This document shows, in pieces, positions 50,346 to 59,510 of a stretch of DNA of 64,000 nucleotides. The notes under the pieces were generated by a model. The model ran no database searches. It saw only the letters and a program-made list of their open reading frames with translations, and was not told the origin of the DNA. This DNA is from Polyangium fumosum (GTDB lineage Bacteria > Myxococcota_A > Polyangia > Polyangiales > Polyangiaceae). The stretch covers positions 1 through 64,000 of the forward strand of contig NZ_SSMQ01000032.1 of assembly GCF_005144585.1 (NCBI RefSeq), given 5' to 3'. Every line of letters begins with the position of its first letter. The stretch's first letter is position 1. The position numbers and the translations under genes were made by a program.

Positions 50346-51236
50346 ATGCTGCCTGCATCCGCACCTGACCAGCTCGCCGCCGCCAAAGGCTCGGGGATCG
50401 TGCGCCCCGCGCGCCGCCCCGCCGGCTGGGTCGCTCCGGGCCCGCAGCCGCGGACGCCCGATCGCGAGGACGTCTGGCCCGGCCCCGACGAGGACCTCTG
50501 CTACCTGGCCGGTGATTTCCGCATTCTCCAGCGCGTCGACGGCCACCGCTGGTCGGCCGACGACCTCGTCACGGCCTGGTACGCAATCGAGCAGCTCCGC
50601 CACGCGCCCCCGCGCCGCGCTGTCGATCTCGGCTGCGGCATCGGCACCGTGCTCCTGTTCGTCGCGTGGGCCTTCGCGGAGGCGCGCGTGACGGGCGTCG
50701 AGGCGCAGGACGTGAGCGCCGGCCTCGCGCGTCGATCGCTCGCCTGGAACGGCGTCGACGATCGGTGCGCCGTGCGTTTTGGGGATCTGCGCGATCCGTT
50801 GACGACCGAGGGCCTCGCAGGCGCGGAGCTCGTGACGGGCACGCCGCCGTATCTGCCGAAGGGCACGGGGATCGAGTCGAGCAAGGTGCAATGCGGCCCG
50901 TGCCGCTTCGAATGGCGCGGCGGCGTCGAAGACTACGCCCTCGCCGCGGCGCGCCTGCTCGCCGAGGACGCGCCGTTCGTGGGCTGCGCCGCCTCGCGCC
51001 AGCGCCCGCGCGTCGAGGCCGCGGCCGTGGGCGCCGGGCTCGTGCTGGAGCGGTACCGCGACGTCGTCCCGCGCGAGGGCAAGGACCCGCTGTTTTCGGT
51101 CTATGTGATGCGCCGCCCTGAAGCGGCTCGCGCTCCAGAAATCGAGCCGCCTCTCGTGTTACGCGGCAGGGATGGACGCTTCACGGCCGCGTTCGACGAC
51201 GTGCGCCGGGCGATGGGAATGCCCGTCGAGCGTTAA
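50346..51236 (+). CDS. TrmN6-like N6-adenine RNA/DNA methyltransferase
   Basis: 296 residues, cytoplasmic. SAM-binding motif I is RRAVDLGCGIGTVLLF near residue 95-110, followed by VTGVEAQDVSAGLARRSLAWNG (motif II) and RFGDLRDP. The catalytic motif is GTPPYLPKGTG, an NPPY-type motif with Thr replacing Asn; NPPY marks N6-adenine or glutamine methyltransferases, and the layout matches tRNA1(Val) A37 methyltransferase TrmN6/YfiC and HemK relatives. The Thr replacement makes the exact substrate uncertain. TAGACA ends 9 nt before the ATG, with no Shine-Dalgarno sequence. Confidence 0.82.
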   Translation: MLPASAPDQLAAAKGSGIVRPARRPAGWVAPGPQPRTPDREDVWPGPDEDLCYLAGDFRILQRVDGHRWSADDLVTAWYAIEQLRHAPPRRAVDLGCGIGTVLLFVAWAFAEARVTGVEAQDVSAGLARRSLAWNGVDDRCAVRFGDLRDPLTTEGLAGAELVTGTPPYLPKGTGIESSKVQCGPCRFEWRGGVEDYALAAARLLAEDAPFVGCAASRQRPRVEAAAVGAGLVLERYRDVVPREGKDPLFSVYVMRRPEAARAPEIEPPLVLRGRDGRFTAAFDDVRRAMGMPVER

Positions 51237-51413
51237 AAAAGTAGCAGTCGCCGCGCACTCCGAGAAAATCGAACCCCGAGCGGAACCACACGAGGCGAAA
51301 GCGGTTTTTCGTCCTTGATGCGTCCGGCCGAGGGTTGTAAGAATGTATTCTTCTTCGGTCCTCGGCGCGGCGCGGCGACAGGCCTCGCGCCCTGGACCGC
51401 TCGTGGAGGTCTC

Positions 51414-52919
51414 ATGCGCAGGAACGTTTTGCTTGGGCTCGTCATTTCTTCCGGGCTTTCCGTCCTCGCGGCCGGCGCCGGTTGCGGGGATGGCGGGTCG
51501 AACACCACCGGCAGCGGCGGCACGGGCGGCAGCGGCGGCGCTTCGAGCTCGAGCTCGAGCTCGAGTTCGTCGAGCGTCGCGCAATCGGGCTCCGGCGGCT
51601 CGACGGCCGATTCGAACGTGAGTTGCGATACCGCGACGGAGCTATTCCTCGACGATCCCGGTTTGCAAGACACGCTCGATCCGATCGATGCGGACGAGGA
51701 TTTCTACAAGTTCAAGGGCGCGAAGGGGCAAGCCATTCTGCTTTCGACAGACGCGAAGCCCCCGCAGGACGAATTCGACAACACGTACCCGGATCTCGTC
51801 CTCACGCTTTACAAGAAGCAGGGCGCGCAATGGGTGCAGATCGCGGAGAACGACGATCCGTTCCCGCGTTCGAGCAACGACAGCTCGCTCTACACGATTC
51901 TCCCGGCGTCGGACGACGACGAGTACTGCATGCGGGTCACCGAATGCAACGTGTGGGTGGGCGGGGCGCCGGGCTGCGCGCCTTCGGCCGACATCACCAC
52001 GTACGACTATGCGATCGGCGCGGGCATCCTCGACGCGACGCTCGACAGCATCGCGGCCGAGGTGGAGCCGAACGACGCGGCCGAACAGGCCACGGCCGTC
52101 GAGTATTCGAAGAATCCGCAAAGCGGCAACTATTACCTCTCGCTCCAGTGGGGCGGCTACACGAGCGCGACGGACGTCGACGTCTGGAGTTTCAACGTCC
52201 CGGCAGACGCCGTGACGGTGATGGGCGATCGCGCCGTCTGCAACTTCGACTTCTATCCGGGCGGCGACGTGGGCAGCGGTTCGACGGCCACGTCGGGCGT
52301 GATTGCGTACGTGACGACGGCCGCGGATCCGACGAAGAAGATCGCGCAGGTCGACGTGACGACGGGCCAGACGCCCGCGCAGATCGCCGTGCCTTGCGAG
52401 CTCGGGACCGATTACCTGTTCTTCATGACGCGCAAGGCTGGCTCGACGGCCGGGGAGAACGATTTCTACTTCGTGAACCACGGCGGCTCGGGCTCGAACC
52501 CGATCGAGGCGGCGACGAACGACTCCGTCGACGCGCCCGAGGCCCTGAAGGCCACGCCGAACGGCACGACGACGAGCTACTTCGTCGACGGCGACATCGA
52601 CACGGCCCCGATGGACATCGATTACTACTCGGTCGACGTGCCCGCCGGCTCCGCCACGATCAGCGTCGCCTGCGGCGGCCAGCGCTCGGGCTCGGGCCTG
52701 CGTGGCCTCAAGGTCTCGGTGCTCGGCGCGAACAACATGGCGATCGCCGGCGGCGTCGCCACGGAGACCGAGGCGAAGGACCTCTTCCTCCAGGACGTGG
52801 CCGTGCCGAGCGGCGTCACCAGCCTGAAACTCAAGATCGAGGCGGCCTCGCAAGACGCCGAGGTCTCGAGCACGTTCTACCGTTGCGGCGTCCACGTCGC
52901 GCCGCCGGCCGCGCCGTAG
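51414..52919 (+). CDS. Secreted lipoprotein with PPC-like β-domains
   Basis: 501 residues. GGAGG lies 5 nt before the ATG. Signal core LLGLVISSGLSVLAAGAGC; a Gly-rich then poly-Ser stretch (11 Ser encoded by alternating AGC/TCG codons) forms a flexible stalk. From residue ~60 three β-sandwich repeats share the pattern D-x-D-x-D-x-Y/W-x-F/V ... (DPIDADEDFYKFKGAKG, SATDVDVWSFNVPADA, APMDIDYYSVDVPAG), typical of bacterial pre-peptidase C-terminal (PPC) domains that usually accompany secreted enzymes. No catalytic domain is present, so it is a stand-alone surface β-protein, possibly binding Ca2+ or polysaccharide. Confidence 0.8.
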   Translation: MRRNVLLGLVISSGLSVLAAGAGCGDGGSNTTGSGGTGGSGGASSSSSSSSSSSVAQSGSGGSTADSNVSCDTATELFLDDPGLQDTLDPIDADEDFYKFKGAKGQAILLSTDAKPPQDEFDNTYPDLVLTLYKKQGAQWVQIAENDDPFPRSSNDSSLYTILPASDDDEYCMRVTECNVWVGGAPGCAPSADITTYDYAIGAGILDATLDSIAAEVEPNDAAEQATAVEYSKNPQSGNYYLSLQWGGYTSATDVDVWSFNVPADAVTVMGDRAVCNFDFYPGGDVGSGSTATSGVIAYVTTAADPTKKIAQVDVTTGQTPAQIAVPCELGTDYLFFMTRKAGSTAGENDFYFVNHGGSGSNPIEAATNDSVDAPEALKATPNGTTTSYFVDGDIDTAPMDIDYYSVDVPAGSATISVACGGQRSGSGLRGLKVSVLGANNMAIAGGVATETEAKDLFLQDVAVPSGVTSLKLKIEAASQDAEVSSTFYRCGVHVAPPAAP

Positions 52920-52945
52920 TTTTACAGGACGCACCTCCCCTCCCC

Positions 52946-52980
52946 GCCCCCCGGCCCGCGTGATGCGCGCGCCGGGGGGC
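52946..52980 (+). terminator. GC hairpin after the PPC-like lipoprotein gene
   Basis: GCCCCCCGGC (52946-52955) and GCCGGGGGGC (52971-52980) form a perfect 10-bp stem with a 15-nt loop, 26 bp after the stop. No T-tract follows, so terminator function is probable, not certain. Confidence 0.5.
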
Positions 52981-53078
52981 CGTCTGCCGCGAACCCAGCA
53001 AAAATTCGACGCTTCGCGAGGAGCCGCCCTTTCGTGGGGATGGACCGCGCCGAACTTTGCGCGGATACTTGGCGCCCC

Positions 53079-56000
53079 ATGCTTCCGGGCCAGGTGGTCG
53101 ACGGACGGTTCGTCGTCGAAGGGGTCGTCGGCCAAGGCGGCATGGCCCGCGTGTTTCGCGCGACGGACCACACGACGGGCGAGGTCGTCGCGATCAAGGT
53201 CCTCCTCGAAGAGGAAGCGGCGAACATCGAGCGCTTCGAACGCGAGGCGGAGATCATGGCCGCGCTCGTGCATCCGGGCATCGTGCAGTACGTCGCGCAC
53301 GGCCGCGACGGGAGCTTCCCCTATATCGCGATGGAGTGGGCCTCGGGCCAGAGCCTCGACCGGCGGATCCAGCGACAAACCTTGCCGATCGACGGCGCCG
53401 TGCGGCTGCTCCGTCACCTCGCGGAGGCGCTCGCGGTCGCGCACACGCAAGGGATCGTGCACCGGGACCTGAAGCCCGGGAACGTGATCCTGCTCGACGG
53501 CGATCTGGAGCGGCCGAAGATCATCGATTTCGGGATCGCGCGCCTCGGCGGCGCCACGAAGGAGCTCACGCAGAAGGGCGTCTTGCTCGGGTCGATGGGG
53601 TACATGGCGCCGGAGCAGGCGCGCGGCGCGCAGAACCTCGACGCGCGCGCGGACGTGTTCGCCCTCGGCTGCCTGATGCTGCACGCGCTCACGGGCAAAC
53701 GGCTCTTCGAGGGCGGAGACGCGCTCTCGTACCTCGTGCGCGTGGTCGTCGAGGACGCGCCACGGCTGCGCACGCTCCGGCCCGACGCGCCGCCCTGGCT
53801 CGAAGCGCTCCTCGCGCGGATGCTCGCGCGCGCGGTGGACGAGCGACCGGCGAACGCAGGCGCGCTCGCGCTGGAGATCGAGCGGGCGCTCGAAGCGGAC
53901 CTCGACGAGACCACGGTCGAGGCCGTCTCGCTGCCTGGCGACGCGCTCGGGGCGCACGAGCGGCGCGTCCGCTGCGTGCTCATCGTGCGGCTGCCGGAAG
54001 GGCCGGACGCGGGTTCCGAAGGAAAAACCGCGCTCGAACGCGTCGCCGCGGGGTTCGGCGGTACGGTCGACGAGCTGCTCGACGGGCACCTGCTCGTGAC
54101 GTTCCGCGGCTCGGGGGCGGCGACGGACGAGGCGTCGCGGGCCGCGAAATGCGCGCTCGCGTTCGGGGATCATGTCGACGGCGAGCGCGCGGCGATCGTC
54201 GCGGCCGAGAGCGCGGGCGAGGCGCCGGCTTCGGCGACGATCGAGCCCTTCCTGCCCATGCTCTCGCGCGCGCCGCGCGACGCGATCGCGGTCGACGACG
54301 TGACCGCGGGCCTGCTCGGCGCGCGCTTCGACGTGAGCGGCGACGAGCAAGGTCTCTTCCTGCTCGGCGAGCGTGACGTCGGCGAGCCCGCGCGGACGCT
54401 GCTCGGCCGGCCCACGCCGTGTGTCGGTCGAGACGTCGAGCTCGGCGCGATCCAGCGCATCTTCGAGGAGGCCGAGCGCGAGCGTGCGCCACGCGTGGTG
54501 ATCGTCACGGGCGAGGCGGGGATCGGCAAATCCCGTCTGCGGCACGAGCTTCTGCGCTGGCTCGGCGAGCGAGGCCGGCCGGTGGAGATCTGGATCGGCC
54601 AGGGCGATCCGATGGCGGCGGGTTCGTCGTTTGGCCTGCTCGCGCGGGCGCTCCGGCGGGCGGCGAACGTGATGGCGGGCGAGCCGCTGGAGGTCGCGCG
54701 GCGCAAGCTGCGGGCGCGCGTGGGCCGGCACCTCGATCCGATCCGCGCCGCGTCCGTGGCGGAGTTTCTCGGGGAAGCCTCGGGTTTGCCCTTCGAGGGC
54801 GAGGGCCGCCCGGGGCTCGTCGCCGCCCGGAGCAACACGACGTTGATGGGCGACCGGATCCGCCGATCGTTCGAGGAGCTCGTCGTCGCCGAGGGCCGCG
54901 CCGGCACGCTCCTGCTCGTGCTCGAAGACCTGCATTTCGGGGATCTTCCGAGCTTGAACCTCGTCGACGCGGCGCTCGCGCAGCGCTTGCCGCTCGTGGT
55001 GCTCGCGCTCGGTCGACCGGAGCTCGCGCGGACGTTCCCGGATCTCTGGGCCGCGCGCGCGCCGCTCACGATCTCGCTCGCGCCGCTCGCGGATGGCGAC
55101 AGCCAGAGGCTCGTGCGCGCGGTGCTCGGGCCGCGGGCGAAGAGCACGGTGATCACGCAGGTCGTGGAGCGCGCGGGCGGGAACGCGTTTTTCCTGGAAG
55201 AGCTCGTGCGCGCGGCCGCGCGCGGCCGCGACCGAGCGCTGCCGGAGAGCGTGATCGCGATGGTGCAAGGCACGCTCGAAGAGCTCGATCCCCGCGCGCG
55301 GCGGGCGCTCCGCGCGGCGAGCGTCTACGGCGACGTGTTCACCGAAGGCGACGTGGCGGCGCTGCTCGGCGAGGAGACGCGCGACGCCGCAACGCTGCTC
55401 GGCGAGCTCTGCGCGCGCGAGCTCTTGGAGCTACGCGAGGTGAGCCTGACGCGGCACGAGAACATCGTGGAGATGTACTCGTTCCGGCACGCCTACGTGC
55501 GCGAGGCAGCCTACGCGATGCTCACCGACGAGGACCGCGTGCTCGGGCACAAGCTCGCGGCGCGCCGCCTCATAGCGGCCGGAGAGCCCGATCCGATGCG
55601 CCTCGCCGAGCACCTCTTCCGCGCGGGCCAGCTCGACACGGCGATCACGCATTTCTCCCGCGCAGCCGAGCAAGCGCTCCTCGGCGGCGATCTCGGCAAG
55701 GCCCTCTCGTGCGCCGAGCGTGGCATCCAGTGCGGCGCGCTCGGCGAGGATCTCGGCCGCCTGCTCGTGATCCAGGCCGAGGCGCACCGGTGGCGCGGCG
55801 AGAACGTCGAGGCCATGCGCAAAGCCGAGCATGCGCTCACCGTCCTGCCGCGCGGCACCGACGCCTGGTGCGCGGCCGCGAGCGAGGTCACCACGTGCGC
55901 GACCAAGCTCGGCGATCCGGGCACGCTCGATCCCGTGGCGGCAGCGCTCGCCGAGGTCGTCTCCGCGCCGCAGCCCTCGCCGCGGCCGACGCAGATCGCC

Positions 56001-56912
56001 GCGTGCGCGCGCGTCGCCGCGGCGTTTTACGTGCTCGGGCGGCACGAGCTCGCCGAGTCCTTGCACGAGCTCGCCGCAGGGCACGAGGAGGCGCGCCGGG
56101 AGCCCTCGTCGCGCGCGCGCCTGCACGAGGCCGACACGCTGCGGGCGCACACGATGGGGGACGCGGCGGGCGCGGTCGGCGCGGTGGAGCAGGTCATCCA
56201 GGCCTTCACGGAGATCGGCGACGTGCGCAGCGTCGCGCTCCACCGGAGCAACCAGGCCGCGCTGCTGAACGCGATCGGCGCCTACGTCGAAGCCGAGTTC
56301 GCTGCGCGCGCCGCGCTCGAGACGAGCGAGGCCCAAGGGCTCTCGCAGATCGTGGGCGCGGCCCAGCAAAACCTCGGGTTCTCCCTGGCGCACACGGGCC
56401 GGCTCGACGAGGCCCAGACGCTCCTCTCCCGCAGCATCCGCGAGGCCCTCCTCCAGCGCAACCGCAGGCTCGAAGCCGGCGCGCGGATCTACCTCGCGAT
56501 CGCGGCGCTCTACGCCCGCAAGCTCGACATCGCGGACGCCGAGGCGAGCGCGGCCGTGGACGCGCTCGCGGGCATGCCCCTCCACGCATACGCGCAGGGC
56601 GTGCTCGCGATGGTCGAGCTCATGCGCGGGCGCACGCGCGAGGCCCTGCACATGGCGGAGAAGGGGATCAGCGCGCTCGCGGCGCGCGGCGGCGCGGCCG
56701 AAGAGGGCGAAGGGATCGTGCGGCTCGCGTTTGCCGAGGCGCTCGCTGCGACGGGGGACACCGAGGGCGCGCGGCGCGCGCTCTCCATCGCGAAGCGGCG
56801 CATCGAGGAGCGCGCGACTTCGCTCACGCGGCCTGCGCATCGGCGGAGCTTCGTCGAGCTCGTCCCCGAGCATCGACGGACCCTCGATCTCGCGGCGCAC
56901 ATGGGGGCGTAA
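53079..56912 (+). CDS. Ser/Thr protein kinase with cyclase-like, AAA ATPase and TPR regions
   Basis: 1,277 residues; ATG at 53079. Residues ~8-270 are a complete Hanks-type kinase: VVGQGGMARVF glycine loop, K40 in VAIKVLL, H128-R-D130-LKPGN, DFGIARLGG and APEQARG, so catalysis is expected. Residues ~300-440 resemble a degenerate nucleotide-cyclase homology domain (VRCVLIVRLPEG ... GGTVDELLDGHLLVTFRGSG ... AAKCALAFGDHV), as in related adenylate-cyclase/AAA regulators. Residues ~450-790 are an AAA/STAND-type ATPase, Walker A GEAGIGKS at 478-485 and LLLVLEDLHFGD as Walker B. The remaining ~450 residues are TPR-like. It is a multi-domain signal-transduction protein; substrate and signal unknown. 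TACTTG precedes the ATG by 7 nt in a TGGCGCCCC context. Confidence 0.92.
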   Translation: MLPGQVVDGRFVVEGVVGQGGMARVFRATDHTTGEVVAIKVLLEEEAANIERFEREAEIMAALVHPGIVQYVAHGRDGSFPYIAMEWASGQSLDRRIQRQTLPIDGAVRLLRHLAEALAVAHTQGIVHRDLKPGNVILLDGDLERPKIIDFGIARLGGATKELTQKGVLLGSMGYMAPEQARGAQNLDARADVFALGCLMLHALTGKRLFEGGDALSYLVRVVVEDAPRLRTLRPDAPPWLEALLARMLARAVDERPANAGALALEIERALEADLDETTVEAVSLPGDALGAHERRVRCVLIVRLPEGPDAGSEGKTALERVAAGFGGTVDELLDGHLLVTFRGSGAATDEASRAAKCALAFGDHVDGERAAIVAAESAGEAPASATIEPFLPMLSRAPRDAIAVDDVTAGLLGARFDVSGDEQGLFLLGERDVGEPARTLLGRPTPCVGRDVELGAIQRIFEEAERERAPRVVIVTGEAGIGKSRLRHELLRWLGERGRPVEIWIGQGDPMAAGSSFGLLARALRRAANVMAGEPLEVARRKLRARVGRHLDPIRAASVAEFLGEASGLPFEGEGRPGLVAARSNTTLMGDRIRRSFEELVVAEGRAGTLLLVLEDLHFGDLPSLNLVDAALAQRLPLVVLALGRPELARTFPDLWAARAPLTISLAPLADGDSQRLVRAVLGPRAKSTVITQVVERAGGNAFFLEELVRAAARGRDRALPESVIAMVQGTLEELDPRARRALRAASVYGDVFTEGDVAALLGEETRDAATLLGELCARELLELREVSLTRHENIVEMYSFRHAYVREAAYAMLTDEDRVLGHKLAARRLIAAGEPDPMRLAEHLFRAGQLDTAITHFSRAAEQALLGGDLGKALSCAERGIQCGALGEDLGRLLVIQAEAHRWRGENVEAMRKAEHALTVLPRGTDAWCAAASEVTTCATKLGDPGTLDPVAAALAEVVSAPQPSPRPTQIAACARVAAAFYVLGRHELAESLHELAAGHEEARREPSSRARLHEADTLRAHTMGDAAGAVGAVEQVIQAFTEIGDVRSVALHRSNQAALLNAIGAYVEAEFAARAALETSEAQGLSQIVGAAQQNLGFSLAHTGRLDEAQTLLSRSIREALLQRNRRLEAGARIYLAIAALYARKLDIADAEASAAVDALAGMPLHAYAQGVLAMVELMRGRTREALHMAEKGISALAARGGAAEEGEGIVRLAFAEALAATGDTEGARRALSIAKRRIEERATSLTRPAHRRSFVELVPEHRRTLDLAAHMGA

Positions 56913-56940
56913 CGCGGCAGGGAGGGAGGACGAACCAGCC

Positions 56941-58038
56941 ATGCTCGAAGGGACGAGGGGCCAAGCGCTCGGCGAAATCGACACGCCCGCGCTCATCCTG
57001 GACATCGCGGCAGCCGAGCGGAACATCCGCGCGATGGCCGATCGGCTCATCCACGGCGCGGTGCGCCTGCGGCCCCACGTGAAGACGCACAAGTGCCCCC
57101 TGCTCGCGCACAAGCAGATGGCGGCGGGCGCGATCGGCATGACGGCGGCGAAGCTCGGCGAGGCCGAGGTGATGATCCACGCGGGGATCCCCGAGGTGCT
57201 CGTGTCGACGCCGATCGTCGGGCGCACGAAGATCGATCGTCTGCTCGCGCTCTCGCGGCACGGCATCGTCCTCACGGTCGTGGACGACGCGGGCGCGGCG
57301 CGGGCGATCTCGGACGCGGCGGCGCGGGTCGGGCTGAAGATCCCGGCACTCGTCGACCTGGACGTGGGGCAGCGGCGCACGGGGGTTTTGCCGGGCGAAC
57401 CGGCGCTCGCGCTGGCGCAGCAGGTGGCGACGATGCCGGGCCTCGTGCTCGTCGGGCTCCAAGGGTACGAGGGGCATTTGCAGCACGTGCAGGTCCGCGA
57501 CGAGCGCGAGTTGCATTGGCGCGCCTCGATGAAGAAGCTCACGGACACGGCGGACCTCGTCCGCGGCGCGGGTTTGCCCCTCGACATCGTCTCCACCGGC
57601 GGCACGGGCACCTCGACGTTTGCCGTCGAAGCCACGGGCATCACGGAGATCCAGCCGGGTTCGTACGTGGTGATGGACGACCATTACGGCACGGTGCAAG
57701 GCGTGGGATTCGAGCAAGCGCTCTTCGTCCTGACGACGGTCGTGAGCCGGACGCGCACGACGGACGTGATCGTGGACGCGGGAATGAAGGCGCTCTCGAA
57801 CGACAGCGGCCCGCCGCGGGTGCGGGGCATCGAGGGCGCGCGGTATACGTTCGCCGGGGACGAGCACGGCCGGATCGAGCTCGACGGCGAGGGGAGCGAC
57901 GTGCGGGTCGGCGACAAGGTGCTGCTCGTGCCGAGCCATTGCGACACGACGATCAACCTGCACGACCATTACCACGTGGTCGAGGACGACCGGCTCGTCG
58001 AGGTTTGGCCGATCGAGGCACGCGGTCACATCCGGTAG
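56941..58038 (+). CDS. D-threonine aldolase / D-serine dehydratase-like PLP enzyme
   Basis: 365 residues, start 28 bp after the kinase stop. N-terminal alanine-racemase-like TIM barrel: GEIDTPALILDIAAAERNI, then RLRPHVKTHKCPLLAHKQ with PLP lysine K48, PALVDLDVGQRRTGV and VSTGGTGTSTF (phosphate binding). The C-terminal β-domain has PSHCDTTINLHD, whose His and Cys form the zinc/metal site of D-serine dehydratase (DSD1/metal-activated D-threonine aldolase family). The family acts on D-β-hydroxy amino acids, with glycine or pyruvate as product. Probably co-transcribed with the protein of unknown function that starts 9 bp later. Confidence 0.9.
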   Translation: MLEGTRGQALGEIDTPALILDIAAAERNIRAMADRLIHGAVRLRPHVKTHKCPLLAHKQMAAGAIGMTAAKLGEAEVMIHAGIPEVLVSTPIVGRTKIDRLLALSRHGIVLTVVDDAGAARAISDAAARVGLKIPALVDLDVGQRRTGVLPGEPALALAQQVATMPGLVLVGLQGYEGHLQHVQVRDERELHWRASMKKLTDTADLVRGAGLPLDIVSTGGTGTSTFAVEATGITEIQPGSYVVMDDHYGTVQGVGFEQALFVLTTVVSRTRTTDVIVDAGMKALSNDSGPPRVRGIEGARYTFAGDEHGRIELDGEGSDVRVGDKVLLVPSHCDTTINLHDHYHVVEDDRLVEVWPIEARGHIR

Positions 58039-58047
58039 GAGGAAACG

Positions 58048-58641
58048 ATGAGCTACAGCGTGATGGCGTATGCGGTCAGGTTCGACAAACTGAAGCCCGT
58101 CTTCAGCAGCGGCGACGACAAGCTGCGGCGGCAGATTTGCGGCCGGTTCAAGGCGCACCTCGCCCAGCAGGCGAACTGGTTCGAATCCGAGATCGCGAAC
58201 GGCGCGCCGACGCCGTTCGACGCGGTGAAGGCCTTGATCATGGGCACGGTCCCCGAGAAGGGGCACGGGTTCATGTATGCCTATGCCTACGAGCGAATCG
58301 TCGAGCACTTCGGCCGGTACCTGAACAACAATGCCTTTTCCTCGATCCGGTGGTCGTTCATGGAGGCCGTCGAGCAGGACTGGAAGAAATCGGGGCTCGA
58401 CGAGACGCTCCCCTTTCGCGACCTGTACATTGGCAAGGCGCTCTGCACGTTCCCACCCCCCGACGATTTCCCCGTGCACGGCTACTGGAGCCCGGAGCAG
58501 GTCGTGGCGGGGCACAAGCGGTTCGGGGAGGTCCAGATCAGCGCGGAGACGAACGACGTGCACGATGCGATCATGGCCGTGCAAAGCTGGATCGCCGAAA
58601 CGTCGCGGAAGGGCGAAGGGATCGTCGGGTTTTATTACTGA
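58048..58641 (+). CDS. Conserved hypothetical protein in the D-amino acid enzyme operon
   Basis: 197 residues; AGGAGGAAACG directly precedes the ATG. No signal peptide or membrane helix. Blocks: MSYSVMAYAVRFDKLKPVFSSGDDKL, AHLAQQANWFESEI, FMYAYAYERIVEHFGRYLNN and WSFMEAVEQDWKK. The N-terminal Y-x-V-x-x-Y-A-V pattern suggests a cytoplasmic β-α fold of a multicopy conserved family, but I do not recognise its name or function. Its stop lies 4 bp from the convergent LytM-like gene. Confidence 0.72.
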   Translation: MSYSVMAYAVRFDKLKPVFSSGDDKLRRQICGRFKAHLAQQANWFESEIANGAPTPFDAVKALIMGTVPEKGHGFMYAYAYERIVEHFGRYLNNNAFSSIRWSFMEAVEQDWKKSGLDETLPFRDLYIGKALCTFPPPDDFPVHGYWSPEQVVAGHKRFGEVQISAETNDVHDAIMAVQSWIAETSRKGEGIVGFYY

Positions 58642-58645
58642 CGAT

Positions 58646-59419
58646 TCACTCCTTCGGCAGCCGCGCGCCTTTTCGGTAATCGCCCATCACCTTCCGGATC
58701 TCGTCTTCGAGCAGGAACGTCCCCCAGGATTGCTCCACCTCGCCGTCCAGCAGGAAGCCGAGGTGCAAGTGCCAGCTCCCGTTCGCCACCCCGGACGTCC
58801 CGATCCGGTCGCCCCCCTCGATCCGCGTCCTCGGCGTCTTGCCCTCGGGCTGCACGTGCGCGAGCTCGGAGAGGTGCGCGTAATAGATGTGCGTGATCTT
58901 GCGGTCCCCGTACGGGATCGGCGTATCGAGCTCGATGCGCACGCAATACGGCGTATCACGCGGCCCGGTCCAGAGCGTGTGCCCGGCCTCGGCGTAATCG
59001 ACGTACCCGGAGGCAATCGCGTACACCGGCTTCTTCATCCCCATCACGTCGAGCCCGGTATCGGCCCGGTACCCGGCGATCACCCCCTCCGGCATCGGGT
59101 TGAACAGCCCACTCGGCAACTTGCTCGACCTCATCCCCTCTGGCCAAGTGGGCATGGCTACAGGTTCGTCGAGACCGGGTAGCAACGGGCTCCCGGAGAC
59201 GACGTCCCCGGTGGAGGCGGGAGCCAAAACGGAGCGCTGCGAGGTGAAGGCGAGCGCGCGGCGGAAGTGGGGGGCTTCGGTCAGTTCGGCGCTGTTCACC
59301 TCGTGAACCGCGCTTTGGGCAGGCCGACCGGATCCACCCACCGGAGCAACACAAGCCGGGAACAAAACCAACCCGAAGGTTCCAAGGATCCGAGCGGAGG
59401 TGGAGAGCATGTCGGTCAT
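58646..59419 (-). CDS. Degenerate M23 (LytM-like) peptidase lipoprotein
   Basis: 257 residues. Signal with lipobox FPAC; ATG at 59419 used (59410 possible). The M23/LytM fold is visible from residue ~110: GYRADTGLDVMGMKKPVYAIASGYVDYA, YYAHLSEL, GGDRIGTSGVANGSWHLHLGF. The second zinc motif H217-x-H219 is present, as is the Asp in GLD, but the canonical first ligand His (H-x-G-x-D) is replaced in RADTGLD. Catalysis is therefore doubtful; degenerate LytM proteins of the EnvC type activate amidases instead. Secreted, lipid-anchored. Confidence 0.82.
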   Translation of the reverse strand: MTDMLSTSARILGTFGLVLFPACVAPVGGSGRPAQSAVHEVNSAELTEAPHFRRALAFTSQRSVLAPASTGDVVSGSPLLPGLDEPVAMPTWPEGMRSSKLPSGLFNPMPEGVIAGYRADTGLDVMGMKKPVYAIASGYVDYAEAGHTLWTGPRDTPYCVRIELDTPIPYGDRKITHIYYAHLSELAHVQPEGKTPRTRIEGGDRIGTSGVANGSWHLHLGFLLDGEVEQSWGTFLLEDEIRKVMGDYRKGARLPKE

Positions 59420-59510
59420 GGCGCTTCGGGTGGATCATCGGGCGACGGACGCGTTTCGTGACAACGTCGATCGCGGAAGCGTCTCCGAGGTACCATCCGT
59501 CTCCCTCGCG

